64,000 nt of DNA from Oleiagrimonas soli (GTDB lineage Bacteria > Pseudomonadota > Gammaproteobacteria > Xanthomonadales > Rhodanobacteraceae). Both the position numbers and the translations under genes were made by a program. The stretch lies in NCBI RefSeq assembly GCF_000761445.1, contig NZ_KN196470.1:680699-744698 (forward strand), given 5' to 3'. The notes below the pieces were generated by a model. It had not been told where the DNA came from, searched no databases, and saw only the letters and a program-made list of their open reading frames with translations. The stretch's first letter is position 1; the number at the start of each line of letters is the position of its first letter. Of this stretch, positions 26,228-35,334 are shown in pieces.

Positions 26228-27232
26228 ATGAGCATCGAAGATCTGGAAAGCATCGCGCAGGCGATGGTCGCGCCCGGCAAGGGCATCATCGCCATCGACG
26301 AATCCACCAGCACCATCCGCAAGCGGCTGGAGTCGGTGAACGTGGAGAACACCGAGGAACACCGCCGCGCCTACCGCGAGATGCTGCTGACCACGCCGGA
26401 CCTCGGCGATCACATCTCCGGCGCGATCCTGTATGACGAGACCCTGCGCCAGTCCACCAAGGACGGCGTGCCGTTCACGCGCGTGATGCGCGAGGCCGGC
26501 ATCATTCCCGGCATCAAGGTCGACATGGGCGCCAAGCCGCTGGCCGGCTTTCCGGGCGAGCTGGTCACCGAGGGGCTGGACGGGCTGCGCGAGCGTCTGG
26601 CCGAGTACGCTAAGCTGGGCGCGCAGTTCGCTAAGTGGCGCGCGGTGATCGGCATCGACGAGGACAGCCCCAGCTCCACCTGCATCGAGGCCAACTGCCA
26701 CGCGCTGGCGCGCTACGCCGCGTTGTGCCAGGAAGCCGGTCTGGTGCCGATGGTCGAGCCGGAAGTGCTGATGGACGGCAACCACGACATCGACCTGTGC
26801 TACGAAGTCACCGAGGCCACGCTGCGCAGCCTGTTCGGCGCGCTGTACGAGCACAACATCATGCTCGAAGGCACGATCCTGAAGGCGTCGATGGTCATCT
26901 CGGGCAAGAACTGCGAGCAGCAGGCCAGCCGCGAGGACGTGGCCGAGGCCACCGTGCGCTGCCTGAAGTCCACCGTGCCGGCCACGCTGCCGGGTATCGT
27001 GTTCCTGTCCGGCGGCCAGTCCGACGAGGACGCTACCGCGCACCTGAACGCGATGAACCAGCTGGGTCCGCATCCGTGGCCGCTGTCGTTCTCCTACGGC
27101 CGCGCCATGCAGCAGGCCGCGCTGAAGCTGTGGGGCGAGGACATGCGCGGCAACTACGCCGCCGCGCAGAAGACCGTGGCGCAGCGTGCCCGCGAGAACG
27201 GTCTGGCCGCGCTGGGTCAGTGGGAAGGCTGA
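26228..27232 (+). CDS. fba: Fructose-bisphosphate aldolase, class I
   Basis: 334-residue Schiff-base aldolase of the animal/plant-like class I type. Cleaves fructose 1,6-bisphosphate to the two triose phosphates. The N-terminal GKGIIAIDESTSTIRKRL motif, K136 (FAKWRAVI) and the Schiff-base lysine K219 (GTILKASMVISG) are present, as is LSGGQSDEDATAHLNAMNQ. Monocistronic, with a strong promoter and a strong terminator. It lacks the zinc-ligand motifs of class II. Confidence 0.97.
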   Translation: MSIEDLESIAQAMVAPGKGIIAIDESTSTIRKRLESVNVENTEEHRRAYREMLLTTPDLGDHISGAILYDETLRQSTKDGVPFTRVMREAGIIPGIKVDMGAKPLAGFPGELVTEGLDGLRERLAEYAKLGAQFAKWRAVIGIDEDSPSSTCIEANCHALARYAALCQEAGLVPMVEPEVLMDGNHDIDLCYEVTEATLRSLFGALYEHNIMLEGTILKASMVISGKNCEQQASREDVAEATVRCLKSTVPATLPGIVFLSGGQSDEDATAHLNAMNQLGPHPWPLSFSYGRAMQQAALKLWGEDMRGNYAAAQKTVAQRARENGLAALGQWEG

Positions 27233-27268
27233 TCGCATCCGGCGGGTTCACTCACGCATTGCATGAAG

Positions 27269-27298
27269 AAAAAGGGCGGCCCGCAGGCCGCCCTTTTT
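27269..27298. terminator. Bidirectional Rho-independent terminator, fba / OMP array
   Basis: Perfect 12-bp arms (AAAAAGGGCGGC, loop CCGCAG), with T-run on plus and A-run giving a T-run on minus. It lies between the convergent fba gene and the last gene of the outer-membrane array. Confidence 0.92.
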
Positions 27299-27326
27299 GC
27301 TGGCATCGCGCATGGATGCGTGTCGA

Positions 27327-27947
27327 TCAGAAGCGGTACTCGAAATTGACGGTATAGACGCGATTGCCGATATCCACGCCGTCCTTGCTGATCTTGTAGT
27401 AGTCGAAGTTCAGGCCCAGGCTGGTGTGGCGCGTGAAATCCACGCCCGTACCGACGCCGGCATACCAGTCCATCGACTGCGTGCTGTAGCCGTAGTGCTG
27501 CTCCGAGCCGCTGATCGGCGTGTCGGTCTCCTTGTAGTGCAGCTTCCACATGAACAGGCCGCCGCGCGCCGAGATGTACCACTGGTCGGTCGGGTTGAAA
27601 TGGCCGTTCAGACCCAGCGTCCAGCCGTCGCCGGAAAGCTTGTTGCGGATGGAGCTGTAGCCGAGCGACTGGTTCGGATCGTAGTAGTAGCTGGCATGCC
27701 CGGACACGCTGCCCAGATCGACGTAGCCGGCTTCCACACCGATGAACTGCGAACGCCAGCCGGCGTTGAACTGGAAGCTGGTGTCGGATTCGCTGCCGGC
27801 ATCCATGCCGTTGACGGTGGCGTGATAGTGGGCGCTGCCCGCTCCGGCATTCACGAACCAGCCGGTGAGATTCTTGGCCTGCGCACTGGACGCCACGCAC
27901 GCACCCGCGCACAGCAGCGCGAGCGCCGTGATTTTCTTGTTGAACAT
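27327..27947 (-). CDS. Small outer-membrane beta-barrel protein (array member 1)
   Basis: 206 residues from ATG 27947 with AAGGGGATGAC upstream. Signal peptide of about 23 residues ends SSAQA. The mature part is alternating-pattern beta-strands of an eight-strand OmpA/OmpX-like barrel and ends in the BAM signal ...FEYRF. It shares long identical runs with the next gene (LSGDGWTLGLNGHFNPT; DWYAGVGTGVDFTRH), so these two are recent paralogues. No ligand or function can be read from the sequence. Confidence 0.85.
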   Translation of the reverse strand: MFNKKITALALLCAGACVASSAQAKNLTGWFVNAGAGSAHYHATVNGMDAGSESDTSFQFNAGWRSQFIGVEAGYVDLGSVSGHASYYYDPNQSLGYSSIRNKLSGDGWTLGLNGHFNPTDQWYISARGGLFMWKLHYKETDTPISGSEQHYGYSTQSMDWYAGVGTGVDFTRHTSLGLNFDYYKISKDGVDIGNRVYTVNFEYRF

Positions 27948-28042
27948 GTCATCCCCTTGATGATTGAGTTCCTTCAAACCCCGGCCTTGCGCCGAGTTCC
28001 GTCCACTCCGTGACGGCGCGAATATTTTAGAGGGGAGACGTG

Positions 28043-28093
28043 CCGCTGACAAGAAAACGGGCGCCGCGAGGGCGCCCGTTTTCTTGTCAGCGG
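28043..28093. terminator. Very long perfect hairpin between array members 1 and 2
   Basis: Fully complementary 23-bp arms (28043-28065 and 28071-28093; left arm begins CCGCTGACAAG and ends ACGGGCGCC) around loop GCGAG, with TTTTC inside the arm. It lies between the stop of member 2 and the start of member 1 on minus, so it should terminate or process the member-2 transcript. Confidence 0.8.
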
Positions 28094-28196
28094 ATTGAAG
28101 GCAGCAACTTCAGAATCGGTTGTCGAAAAGATTCACGAAAACGGTGGCCCTCATTCAAGGCCGTCGTTCTCGCACGGGCGCGATATAGCGTCGGAC

Positions 28197-28823
28197 TCAA
28201 AACCGGTATTCGAGATTCACCGAATACACGCGGTTACCGATGTCCAGCCGACCTTTCTTCATCTTGTAGTAATCGAAGTTCACACCCAGGCTGATGTGTC
28301 GGGTGAAATCCACACCGGTGCCAACACCGGCGTACCAGTCGGTAGACCGGGTGTCATACGAGTAATGTTCTGTCGTACCGGTGATGGGTACCAGCGTCAT
28401 GCTTTCGTGGCCTTTCCACATGAACAAGCCACCATGTGCGGAGACATACCACTTTTCGGTGGGGTTGAAGTGGCCGTTCAGGCCCAGTGTCCAGCCATCG
28501 CCGGACAATTTGGTTTTGTCTGAGCGGTAAGGCGTACTGTACGGATAGCTGGCGAAGTCGCTCGACTGTAGCGACTGGGTGATACTGCCGAGACTCACGT
28601 AACCGGCTTCTACGCCGATGGCTTCCCATCGCCAGCCTGCGTTCACTTGGAAGCTGGAGTGCGAATCATTGCCGCCCATCTTGTAGCCGTTGATCTTAGC
28701 GTCGTAGTGCGCAGTGCCTACGCCTGTATTGACGAACCAGCCGCTTGGATTCTCGGCTTGCGCCGCGGTTGCTGAACAACTGCCCGTGCATAGCAGGGCG
28801 ATGACGATAATTTTTCTGTTCAA
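28197..28823 (-). CDS. Small outer-membrane beta-barrel protein (array member 2), TTG start
   Basis: 208 residues, starting at TTG 28823 (MNRKIIVIALL) with AAGGAAATCC upstream; no ATG gives a signal peptide. Signal cleavage about AAQAE. Barrel strands and the C-terminal VNLEYRF are as in member 1, with which it shares about half its residues by eye. Its codons use more A and T than its neighbours, which may mean more recent duplication and drift, or transfer. Confidence 0.82.
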   Translation of the reverse strand: MNRKIIVIALLCTGSCSATAAQAENPSGWFVNTGVGTAHYDAKINGYKMGGNDSHSSFQVNAGWRWEAIGVEAGYVSLGSITQSLQSSDFASYPYSTPYRSDKTKLSGDGWTLGLNGHFNPTEKWYVSAHGGLFMWKGHESMTLVPITGTTEHYSYDTRSTDWYAGVGTGVDFTRHISLGVNFDYYKMKKGRLDIGNRVYSVNLEYRF

Positions 28824-28926
28824 GAGGATTTCCTTATTCTTCTTTGAAATTTCCTTTAGGGCCTATAAAGGCTTGCAAGGTTTCGCGATCAGCCCATGCT
28901 AAGCAGAGTGATGCATACATTCAACG

Positions 28927-28961
28927 CAGAGTACGGGGAGGTTCTCCCGCCCCGTACTCTG
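28927..28961. repeat. Inverted repeat after array member 3
   Basis: Perfect 12-bp arms CAGAGTACGGGG / CCCCGTACTCTG with an 11-base loop, 38 bp downstream of the member-3 stop on minus. There is no T-tract; it may be a transcript-end stabiliser or attenuator ahead of member 2. Confidence 0.6.
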
Positions 28962-28999
28962 GATCCGCGTGTGCAATGGTCGCACAGCCCAGCGATAGC

Positions 29000-29584
29000 T
29001 CAGAAGCGGGCTTCGAAGCGCACCGCGACCTGGTCGCTGCTCAGGTCCAGGTGCGTGCCCTGGTCGTTGTACTTGTCGTCGATGTAGTTGTAGTTGAGGC
29101 TCAGGCTAGTGTTGTTGCTGAAGTCATAGCCGAAGCCGACGCCGGAGTACCAGGTGCCCTTGCTCTTGTTGTCGCTGTAGCTCAGGTTGCCGCTATCGAC
29201 GCTGATCTTGTTGCGCGCGTCGAAGTAGCCGCCCTGGACCATCACGAACCAGTTCGGCGTGAAGTTGAACTTGGCGTTCACGCCGGCCTTGGCGCCGTGG
29301 ACCTTGGCGTTGACGCGGCTGCCGAAATAGTCGTCGGTGAACGTGCCCTGGTTCAGATAGCCGACTTCGAAGCCGACCTGCGCCATCGGCGAAAGCGCCC
29401 AGCGGTAACCCACGTCCAGGCCGTAGCCGGTGTCGGTGTCGTTGGTGGCGCTCATGCCCTGCAGGCGGGACTGACCGGCCTGCACGCTGATGAAGGCGCC
29501 ATCGCCCGGCTGTGCGGCCATGCTGACGGCCGGAATGGCGGCGCAGGATGCGATCAGGGCGAGAGCGAGGATTTTCTTGTTCAT
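29000..29584 (-). CDS. Small outer-membrane beta-barrel protein (array member 3)
   Basis: 194 residues from ATG 29584 (AGGAAGGAACTCC upstream). Signal peptide ends VSMAAQ. Barrel of the OmpA-like/OmpW-like small porin type, ending VRFEARF. It is closer to member 4 than to members 1 and 2 (shared KFNFTPNW and the GVGFGYDF segment). Preceded by a promoter and a long leader of about 185 bases. Confidence 0.85.
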   Translation of the reverse strand: MNKKILALALIASCAAIPAVSMAAQPGDGAFISVQAGQSRLQGMSATNDTDTGYGLDVGYRWALSPMAQVGFEVGYLNQGTFTDDYFGSRVNAKVHGAKAGVNAKFNFTPNWFVMVQGGYFDARNKISVDSGNLSYSDNKSKGTWYSGVGFGYDFSNNTSLSLNYNYIDDKYNDQGTHLDLSSDQVAVRFEARF

Positions 29585-29916
29585 CGTGGAGTTCCTTCCT
29601 GTGGTGATGAATGGTTCGCGTCCGGCACGAGGCCGTTGCGCGAGGGTGGCTGCGTCATCGATGTGCTGTGGCGCGCATCGACGAAGTCGCTGCCGAGGAC
29701 GGTGTGGTCCTGAATCGCTTCAGGATGCCGTTCCGTCGTTGTGTAGTGCGGTCTTGTCTGCCGACAAGGGGCGCGGAGTATAGCCGGATCGCGCCCGCGT
29801 GTCGGAAAAGGCCGTTCATGCGCAGACGGGCACCGCTTGCGCGGCGCCCGTCCGTGTTGCGTGCGGTGTCGACCGGCCACGGCGACATGCCGAGGCCGGT
29901 CCGTCGCGCCTGTGGA
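29585..29916. other. Intergenic region between array members 3 and 4
   Basis: 332 bases without a supportable gene. It holds a minus-strand promoter (29777-29805), a leader hairpin CTTGTC/GACAAG (29753-29768), and a hairpin 29826-29851 (ACGGGC-ACCGC / GCGGC-GCCCGT; its one mismatch is a G-U pair in the minus-strand RNA) that may end the member-4 transcript. Confidence 0.5.
29777..29805 (-). promoter_or_regulatory. Promoter of array member 3
   Basis: On minus: CCGACA (29800-29805), 17 bp, TATACT (29777-29782). It predicts a start near 29770 and a 5' leader of about 185 bases. Confidence 0.5.
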
Positions 29917-30507
29917 TCAGAACCGGTATTCGGCACCGACCGACACCAGGTTGGTGCTCAGATTCAGATGATCCTTCTTGGCCTGGTAGTAGTCGTAGTT
30001 CAGGCCCAGGCTGAAGTTGTTGGTGAAGTCATAGCCGAAGCCGACGCCACCGTACCAGTCGGTCTTGTCCAGGCTGCGGTACAGCGGATTCTGGTCGTTG
30101 CTGATGCCGTGACCCTTCCACTGGTAGATGCCGGCGCGGGCCGTGGCGTACCAGTTCGGCGTGAAGTTGAACTTGCCGTTCGCGCCGAAGGTCCAGCCGT
30201 GCAGCTTCGACTTCGGATCGGAGACGACCGGATTGCTGTTGAACGCATTCTTCAGCTTGATGTTGCCGAGGTCGTTGTAGCCGGCCTCCAGGCCCAGCGC
30301 GGTGTTCGGCGTGACCGACCAGCGGTAGCCGCCGTTGATCGCGTAACCAGTATCGCTACCGTCGTAGTTGCCCTTGTTGAGGTTGGCTTGGCCGACCTTG
30401 GCGCCGACGAACCAACCGCTGTTGTCGGTCGGCGCGGTCTGCGCGAATGCGGGGACGGCGGCCATGCCGGCGGTGACGAAAGCGAGAGCAATCAGCGTCT
30501 TTTTCAT
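29917..30507 (-). CDS. Small outer-membrane beta-barrel protein (array member 4)
   Basis: 196 residues from ATG 30507 with AGGAGAAGTCCCC upstream. Signal peptide ends AVPAFAQ. Eight-strand-type barrel with GWFVGAKVGQANL at the mature N-terminus and VSVGAEYRF at the end. First gene of the minus-strand array of four barrels; each member has its own spacing and hairpins, so they are probably separate transcripts. Confidence 0.86.
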   Translation of the reverse strand: MKKTLIALAFVTAGMAAVPAFAQTAPTDNSGWFVGAKVGQANLNKGNYDGSDTGYAINGGYRWSVTPNTALGLEAGYNDLGNIKLKNAFNSNPVVSDPKSKLHGWTFGANGKFNFTPNWYATARAGIYQWKGHGISNDQNPLYRSLDKTDWYGGVGFGYDFTNNFSLGLNYDYYQAKKDHLNLSTNLVSVGAEYRF

Positions 30508-30603
30508 GGGGACTTCTCCTAGATCTTTTTTGTGTCGGCTCGGGGACAGCCGGTGGGCGGTTCGAACAAGGCCGTCGGCCCACGGCGACGGCTTCGGATG
30601 GAT

Positions 30604-30632
30604 TAGATAGGGGTCCGCATGAATGGTTCCAA
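30604..30632 (-). promoter_or_regulatory. Possible promoter of array member 4
   Basis: On minus: TTGGAA (30627-30632), 17 bp, TATCTA (30604-30609). Both hexamers are moderate matches to sigma-70, with ideal spacing. Confidence 0.3.
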
Positions 30633-30758
30633 TACCCGCCGGTACATAATTAAGTGGGCGTTAATCAGCCTGAACGGCCCGGCCCCACGGCGACAGCGGC
30701 GCGCATATCGGCGACAATGGGCGCTTTCGTTGCCACGCCCCGCACCTGGAGATTGACG

Positions 30759-32759
30759 ATGCCGAACCGCCGCGAACTCGCCAACGCCATCCGCGCTCTT
30801 GCCATGGACGCCGTCGAGAAGGCCAATTCCGGACATCCGGGCATGCCGATGGGCATGGCCGACATTGCCGAGGTGCTGTGGAACGACTTCCATCGCCACA
30901 ATCCGGGCAACCCGAAGTGGTTCAACCGCGACCGTTTCGTGCTCTCCAACGGCCACGGTTCGATGTTGCAGTACGCGCTGCTGCATCTGGCCGGCTACGA
31001 CCTGCCGATGCGCGAGCTGGAGCATTTCCGCCAGTGGCACTCGAAGACGCCGGGTCATCCCGAGGCCGCCGACACCCCGGGCGTGGAAACCACCACCGGG
31101 CCGCTGGGGCAGGGCGTCGCCAACGGCGTCGGCTTCGCGCTGGCCGAGAAGGTGCTGGCCGAGCGCTTCAACCAGCCGGGCTTCGATCTGGTCGACCATC
31201 ACACCTGGGTGTTCCTGGGCGACGGCTGCCTGATGGAAGGCGTCTCGCAGGAGGCCATCTCGCTGGCCGGCACCTGGAAGCTGGGCAAGCTGGTGATGGT
31301 CTACGACGACAACAACATCTCCATTGACGGCGAAGTGCCGGGCTGGTTCACCGACGACACCGCCGCTCGCTTCGAGGCCTGCGGCTGGCACGTCATCCGC
31401 GACGTCGACGGCCACGACGCCGAGCAGATCAAGGCCGCGCTGCAGGCGGCGAAGGACGAAACCGGCAAGCCGAGCCTGGTGATGTGCAAGACCCTGATCG
31501 GCTTCGGTTCGCCGAACAAGGAAGGCAAGGAAAGCAGCCACGGCGCGGCGCTGGGCGCGGACGAGGTCAAGGCGACCCGCGACATGCTGGACTGGCGCCA
31601 CGCGCCGTTCGAGATTCCGCAGGACATCTACGATGGTTTCGACGCGCGCGAAGCCGGCAAGAAGCACGAGGCGGCGTGGAACGCGCTGCTGGACAAGTAC
31701 GCCGAGGCGCACCCGGAACTGGCGGCCGAGTTCAAGCGCCGCATGGCCGGTGAGCTGCCGACCGACTGGGCCGCGCAGGCGCAGGCCTACATCGCCAAGA
31801 CCCAGGCGGAAGGCCCCGAGGTCGCCTCACGCAAGGCGTCGCAGATGGCGCTGAACGCGTTCGGCCCGATGCTGCCCGAACTGATCGGCGGTTCGGCCGA
31901 CCTGGCCGGTTCCAACCTGACGATCTGGAAGGGATCGCGCAGCGTCACCGAGAACGGCCCGGACGTGAACTACGTCCATTACGGCGTGCGCGAGTTCGGC
32001 ATGACCGCGATCGGCAACGGTCTGGCGCTGCACGGCGGTTTCATTCCGTACGACGCCACGTTCCTGGTGTTCTCCGATTACGCGCGCAACGCCGTGCGCA
32101 TGAGCGCGCTGATTCCGGCGCACTCGATCCATGTCTATACCCATGATTCCATCGGCCTGGGCGAGGACGGCCCGACGCATCAGCCCATCGAGCACCTGGC
32201 CAGCCTGCGCTACATCCCCAACAATCACGTCTGGCGGCCGTGCGACGCGGTGGAGTCGGCGGTGTCCTGGAAGGCGGCCATCGAACGCCGCGGCGCGCCG
32301 TCGTGCCTGGTGTTCTCGCGCCAGACGCTCAAGCACGAGCAGCGCACGGACGAACAGCTGGCGCAGATCGAGCGCGGCGGCTACGTGCTGCACGATCCGG
32401 CGGACACGCAGTTCAAGGCGATCCTGATCGCCACCGGCTCGGAAGTCGGTCTGGCGATGGAAGCCATGCGCCATCTGGCCGATCAGGACATTCCCGTGCG
32501 CGTGGTGTCGATGCCTTGCGCGGAAGTGTTCGACGCGCAGCCGGTCGAGTATCGCGAAGGCGTGCTGCCGGGCCATTGCCGCGCACGCGTCGCGGTCGAG
32601 GCGGGCATCGCCGACTACTGGCGCAAGTACGTGGGCCTGGACGGCGAAGTCATCGGCATGACCACGTTCGGCGCCTCCGCGCCGGCCGGCGTGCTGTTCG
32701 AGAAGTTCGGCTTCACCGTGGCCAACGTGGCCGATGCCGTGCGGCGCGTGATCGGCTGA
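30759..32759 (+). CDS. tkt: Transketolase
   Basis: 666-residue ThDP enzyme of the pentose-phosphate pathway that moves two-carbon units between sugar phosphates. Starts at ATG 30759 ([32 protein letters not shown]); in-frame sequence upstream is not coding-like. [13 protein letters not shown], the ThDP motif [13 protein letters not shown]...[12 protein letters not shown], and [19 protein letters not shown] with the catalytic histidine are all present. Divergent from the outer-membrane array; followed by a hairpin at 32820. Confidence 0.97.
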   Translation: MPNRRELANAIRALAMDAVEKANSGHPGMPMGMADIAEVLWNDFHRHNPGNPKWFNRDRFVLSNGHGSMLQYALLHLAGYDLPMRELEHFRQWHSKTPGHPEAADTPGVETTTGPLGQGVANGVGFALAEKVLAERFNQPGFDLVDHHTWVFLGDGCLMEGVSQEAISLAGTWKLGKLVMVYDDNNISIDGEVPGWFTDDTAARFEACGWHVIRDVDGHDAEQIKAALQAAKDETGKPSLVMCKTLIGFGSPNKEGKESSHGAALGADEVKATRDMLDWRHAPFEIPQDIYDGFDAREAGKKHEAAWNALLDKYAEAHPELAAEFKRRMAGELPTDWAAQAQAYIAKTQAEGPEVASRKASQMALNAFGPMLPELIGGSADLAGSNLTIWKGSRSVTENGPDVNYVHYGVREFGMTAIGNGLALHGGFIPYDATFLVFSDYARNAVRMSALIPAHSIHVYTHDSIGLGEDGPTHQPIEHLASLRYIPNNHVWRPCDAVESAVSWKAAIERRGAPSCLVFSRQTLKHEQRTDEQLAQIERGGYVLHDPADTQFKAILIATGSEVGLAMEAMRHLADQDIPVRVVSMPCAEVFDAQPVEYREGVLPGHCRARVAVEAGIADYWRKYVGLDGEVIGMTTFGASAPAGVLFEKFGFTVANVADAVRRVIG

Positions 32760-32819
32760 GCTTTCCCTGTCCCGGAGTCATTTCCGGGCAGGCCGTTCCG
32801 ATCGCTGATTGTTGTTTGG

Positions 32820-32849
32820 GGTTCCGCTCGGTGTCGGTCGAGCGGAACC
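32820..32849. terminator. Hairpin after tkt
   Basis: Perfect 11-bp arms GGTTCCGCTCG / CGAGCGGAACC, 8-base loop, 61 bp after the tkt stop and between the convergent tkt and rfbD genes. No T-tract. Confidence 0.5.
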
Positions 32850-32888
32850 TAAGTGAGAATTAAGAAGTAAGGCTGCCATCGGCAGTGA

Positions 32889-32924
32889 CGTAGATCGGGC
32901 CGAGCAAGGCGAAGCCTGCCTACG
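32889..32924. repeat. REP-like imperfect palindrome
   Basis: CGTAG ... GGGC-CGAGCAAGGCGAA-GCCT ... CTACG: outer 5-bp and inner GGGC/GCCT arms around a GAGCxAGGCGAAG core. This is the look of short intergenic palindromes common in Xanthomonadales. It occupies the convergent tkt-rfbD gap. I see only this copy in the window. Confidence 0.35.
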
Positions 32925-32966
32925 ATCTCCAGCGCGGCTGGACTGTGCGCGGAAGGCAGGCGCGTC

Positions 32967-33896
32967 TCAGCGCGCCCCGGTCAGCTCCGCGATCACCGCG
33001 TCGAGCCCGACTTCCCATGCCGGCAGTTCGATATCGAAGGTTTCGCGGATGCGGGTCGTGTCGAGCACCGACCAGGCCGGCCGTCGGGCCGGTGTCGGAA
33101 AATCCGTCGTGGTGATCGGCTCGACCTGCGGCGCACGCGCCAGCAGCCCCACTTGCACGGCGCGATCCATGATGGCGCGGGCGAAGCCGCACCAGGTGGT
33201 GCGACCACCGGCGACCAGGTGGTAGACACCCGATTGCGCGTGGCGCGTGGCCGTATCGGCTGCCAGCCAGTGCTGCAGGACGTGCGCGGTGGCGGTGGCG
33301 ATGAGATTCGCCGAGGTCGGCGTGCCGTGCTGATCGTCGACTACGGTCAGACGGTCGCGTTCGGCGCCCAGGCGCAGCATCGTGCGCAGGAAGTTCTTGC
33401 CCTGTGCGTCGTAGACCCAAGCCGTGCGCAAAATCAGATGATCGGCGTCGCTCTCCCTCAATGCGGCTTCGCCGGCCAGTTTGCTGTGGCCGTAGACGCT
33501 GCGCGGTCCAGTCGGATCGGATTCCCGCAGCGGGCAATCTCCCTGACCGGGGAAGACGTAGTCGGTGGAGTAATGCACCACAGGCACGCCGGCATCCGCG
33601 GCCCAGCGGCCCAGGGCACCGACGGCTTCGGCGTTGACGCAGTGCGCCAGTTCGGGCTCGCTTTCCGCACGATCGACGGCGGTATACGCCGCGGCGTTGA
33701 TGATCACGTCCGGATCGATGCGAGTGAGGATGTCCGCAAGTGCAGCGGGGCGACCGAGGTCGAGAGCGGTCGTGGGCAGCGTGACGTTGTCGACGCTGCC
33801 GTCGCGTGTGGCGGCAACGACCTCGCCATGTATCGCGAGGCTGTGCAGCAGCGCACGGCCGACCTGGCCGCGAGCCCCCGTGATCAGCATCTTCAT
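32967..33896 (-). CDS. rfbD: dTDP-4-dehydrorhamnose reductase
   Basis: 309 residues. Last step of dTDP-L-rhamnose synthesis: NAD(P)H reduction of dTDP-4-dehydro-L-rhamnose. Extended SDR with the nucleotide motif ITGARGQVGRALL near the N-terminus, catalytic YGHSKLAGEAAL (Y-x3-K) and STDYVFPG. Its ATG overlaps the rfbC stop by 4 bp. Last gene of the rfbB-A-C-D operon, which feeds lipopolysaccharide or exopolysaccharide. Confidence 0.95.
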   Translation of the reverse strand: MKMLITGARGQVGRALLHSLAIHGEVVAATRDGSVDNVTLPTTALDLGRPAALADILTRIDPDVIINAAAYTAVDRAESEPELAHCVNAEAVGALGRWAADAGVPVVHYSTDYVFPGQGDCPLRESDPTGPRSVYGHSKLAGEAALRESDADHLILRTAWVYDAQGKNFLRTMLRLGAERDRLTVVDDQHGTPTSANLIATATAHVLQHWLAADTATRHAQSGVYHLVAGGRTTWCGFARAIMDRAVQVGLLARAPQVEPITTTDFPTPARRPAWSVLDTTRIRETFDIELPAWEVGLDAVIAELTGAR

Positions 33897-34450
33897 TTTT
33901 CAAACACCGGTAGGCGGTCCGAAGGCACGTCGGCCAGCAGCGGTGCGCGCTGGTCCTTGTCCGAAAGCTGCGGTTCGCTGATCGGCCAGTCGATGCCCAG
34001 TGCGGCGTCGTTCCAGCGGATACTGGCGTCGGCCTTGGCGTCGTACAGCGCCGTGCACTGGTAGGTGAAGGTGGCGTGTTCGGAAAGCACGCAGAAGCCG
34101 TGCGCGAAACCTTCCGGAATCCAGAAGTGGCGATGGTTCTCGGCGCTGAGCACGGCGGCAGCCCAGCGGCCGTAGGTGGGCGAGCCGCGGCGGATGTCGA
34201 CGGCAACGTCGTAGACCTCGCCTTCGAGCACACTGACCAGCTTGCCCTGCGGATTCGGCCACTGGTAGTGCAGCCCGCGCAGCACACCGCGTGCGGAGCG
34301 GGAGACGTTCGATTGCACGAAATCCAGCGCGAGCCCCTGCGCGGCAAACGTGTCGCGGTTGTAGCTTTCGTAGAAGAATCCGCGGGTGTCGCCGAAGACC
34401 TTCGGTTCCAGCACGCAGACGCCCGGCAGGTCGGTATCGATGCGCTTCAA
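33893..34450 (-). CDS. rfbC: dTDP-4-dehydrorhamnose 3,5-epimerase, TTG start
   Basis: 185-residue cupin epimerase, the normal RmlC length if the start is the TTG at 34450, which overlaps the rfbA stop as TTGA. The frame is open farther upstream but would then run into rfbA. Signature: [43 protein letters not shown] with the catalytic His, and [16 protein letters not shown]. Translationally coupled at both ends. Confidence 0.93.
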   Translation of the reverse strand: MKRIDTDLPGVCVLEPKVFGDTRGFFYESYNRDTFAAQGLALDFVQSNVSRSARGVLRGLHYQWPNPQGKLVSVLEGEVYDVAVDIRRGSPTYGRWAAAVLSAENHRHFWIPEGFAHGFCVLSEHATFTYQCTALYDAKADASIRWNDAALGIDWPISEPQLSDKDQRAPLLADVPSDRLPVFEK

Positions 34451-35334
34451 CGGACGGTTCCCTGTTTCACCAGGCGCTTGAGATACATGCCGTATCCTGT
34501 TTTGGCGAGCGGCTTGGCCAGCTTGAGCACCTGTTCGGCGCTGATCCAACCGTTGACGAAGGCGATTTCCTCAGGGCAGCAGACTTTCAGTCCCTGACGC
34601 TTTTCGATGGTGGCGATGTAGTTGGATGCCTCGACCAGCGAGTCGTGCGTGCCGGTGTCCAGCCAGGCGTAGCCGCGGCCGAGCTGCTCCAGCATCAGCG
34701 AGCCGTCTTCCAGGTAGCAGCGGTTGAGATCGGTGATCTCCAGTTCGCCGCGCGGCGACGGTTTCAGGTCGGCGGCGAAATCGCAGACCCGTTCGTCGTA
34801 GAAATACAGGCCGGTCACCGCGTAGTTGGAACGCGGCTTGGCCGGTTTTTCCTCGAGCCCGACGACGCGGCCGTCGGCATCGAAATCGGCCACGCCGTAG
34901 CGTTCCGGGTCGGTCACGTAGTAGCCGAACACGGTCGCACCGCGTTCACGCTGCGTCGCGCGGCGCAGCAGGTCGGTCAGGCCGTGGCCGTAGAACAGGT
35001 TGTCGCCCAGGATCAGGCAGCTCGGATGTCCGTCGACGAAGTCGCGGCCGATATGGAAAGCCTGCGCCAGGCCGTCCGGCGATGGCTGCACGGCATACTG
35101 GATATCGATGCCCCATTGCGAGCCGTCGCCGAGCAGACGCTGGAACAGCGCCTGCTCGTGCGGCGTGTTGATCATCAGCACTTCGCGGATGCCGGCCAGC
35201 ATCAGCGTTGCCAGCGGGTAGTAGATCATCGGCTTGTCGTAGATCGGCATCAGCTGCTTGCTGATGGCCTGCGTGATCGGATACAGCCGCGTGCCGGAAC
35301 CGCCGGCGAGGATGATGCCGCGCGTGGTTTTCAT
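34447..35334 (-). CDS. rfbA: Glucose-1-phosphate thymidylyltransferase
   Basis: 295 residues from ATG 35334. Makes dTDP-glucose from dTTP and glucose 1-phosphate. The nucleotide-binding N-terminus [16 protein letters not shown] and [17 protein letters not shown] are diagnostic; ILGDNLFYG and [20 protein letters not shown] follow. Its ATG overlaps the rfbB stop by 4 bp. Confidence 0.96.
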   Translation of the reverse strand: MKTTRGIILAGGSGTRLYPITQAISKQLMPIYDKPMIYYPLATLMLAGIREVLMINTPHEQALFQRLLGDGSQWGIDIQYAVQPSPDGLAQAFHIGRDFVDGHPSCLILGDNLFYGHGLTDLLRRATQRERGATVFGYYVTDPERYGVADFDADGRVVGLEEKPAKPRSNYAVTGLYFYDERVCDFAADLKPSPRGELEITDLNRCYLEDGSLMLEQLGRGYAWLDTGTHDSLVEASNYIATIEKRQGLKVCCPEEIAFVNGWISAEQVLKLAKPLAKTGYGMYLKRLVKQGTVR

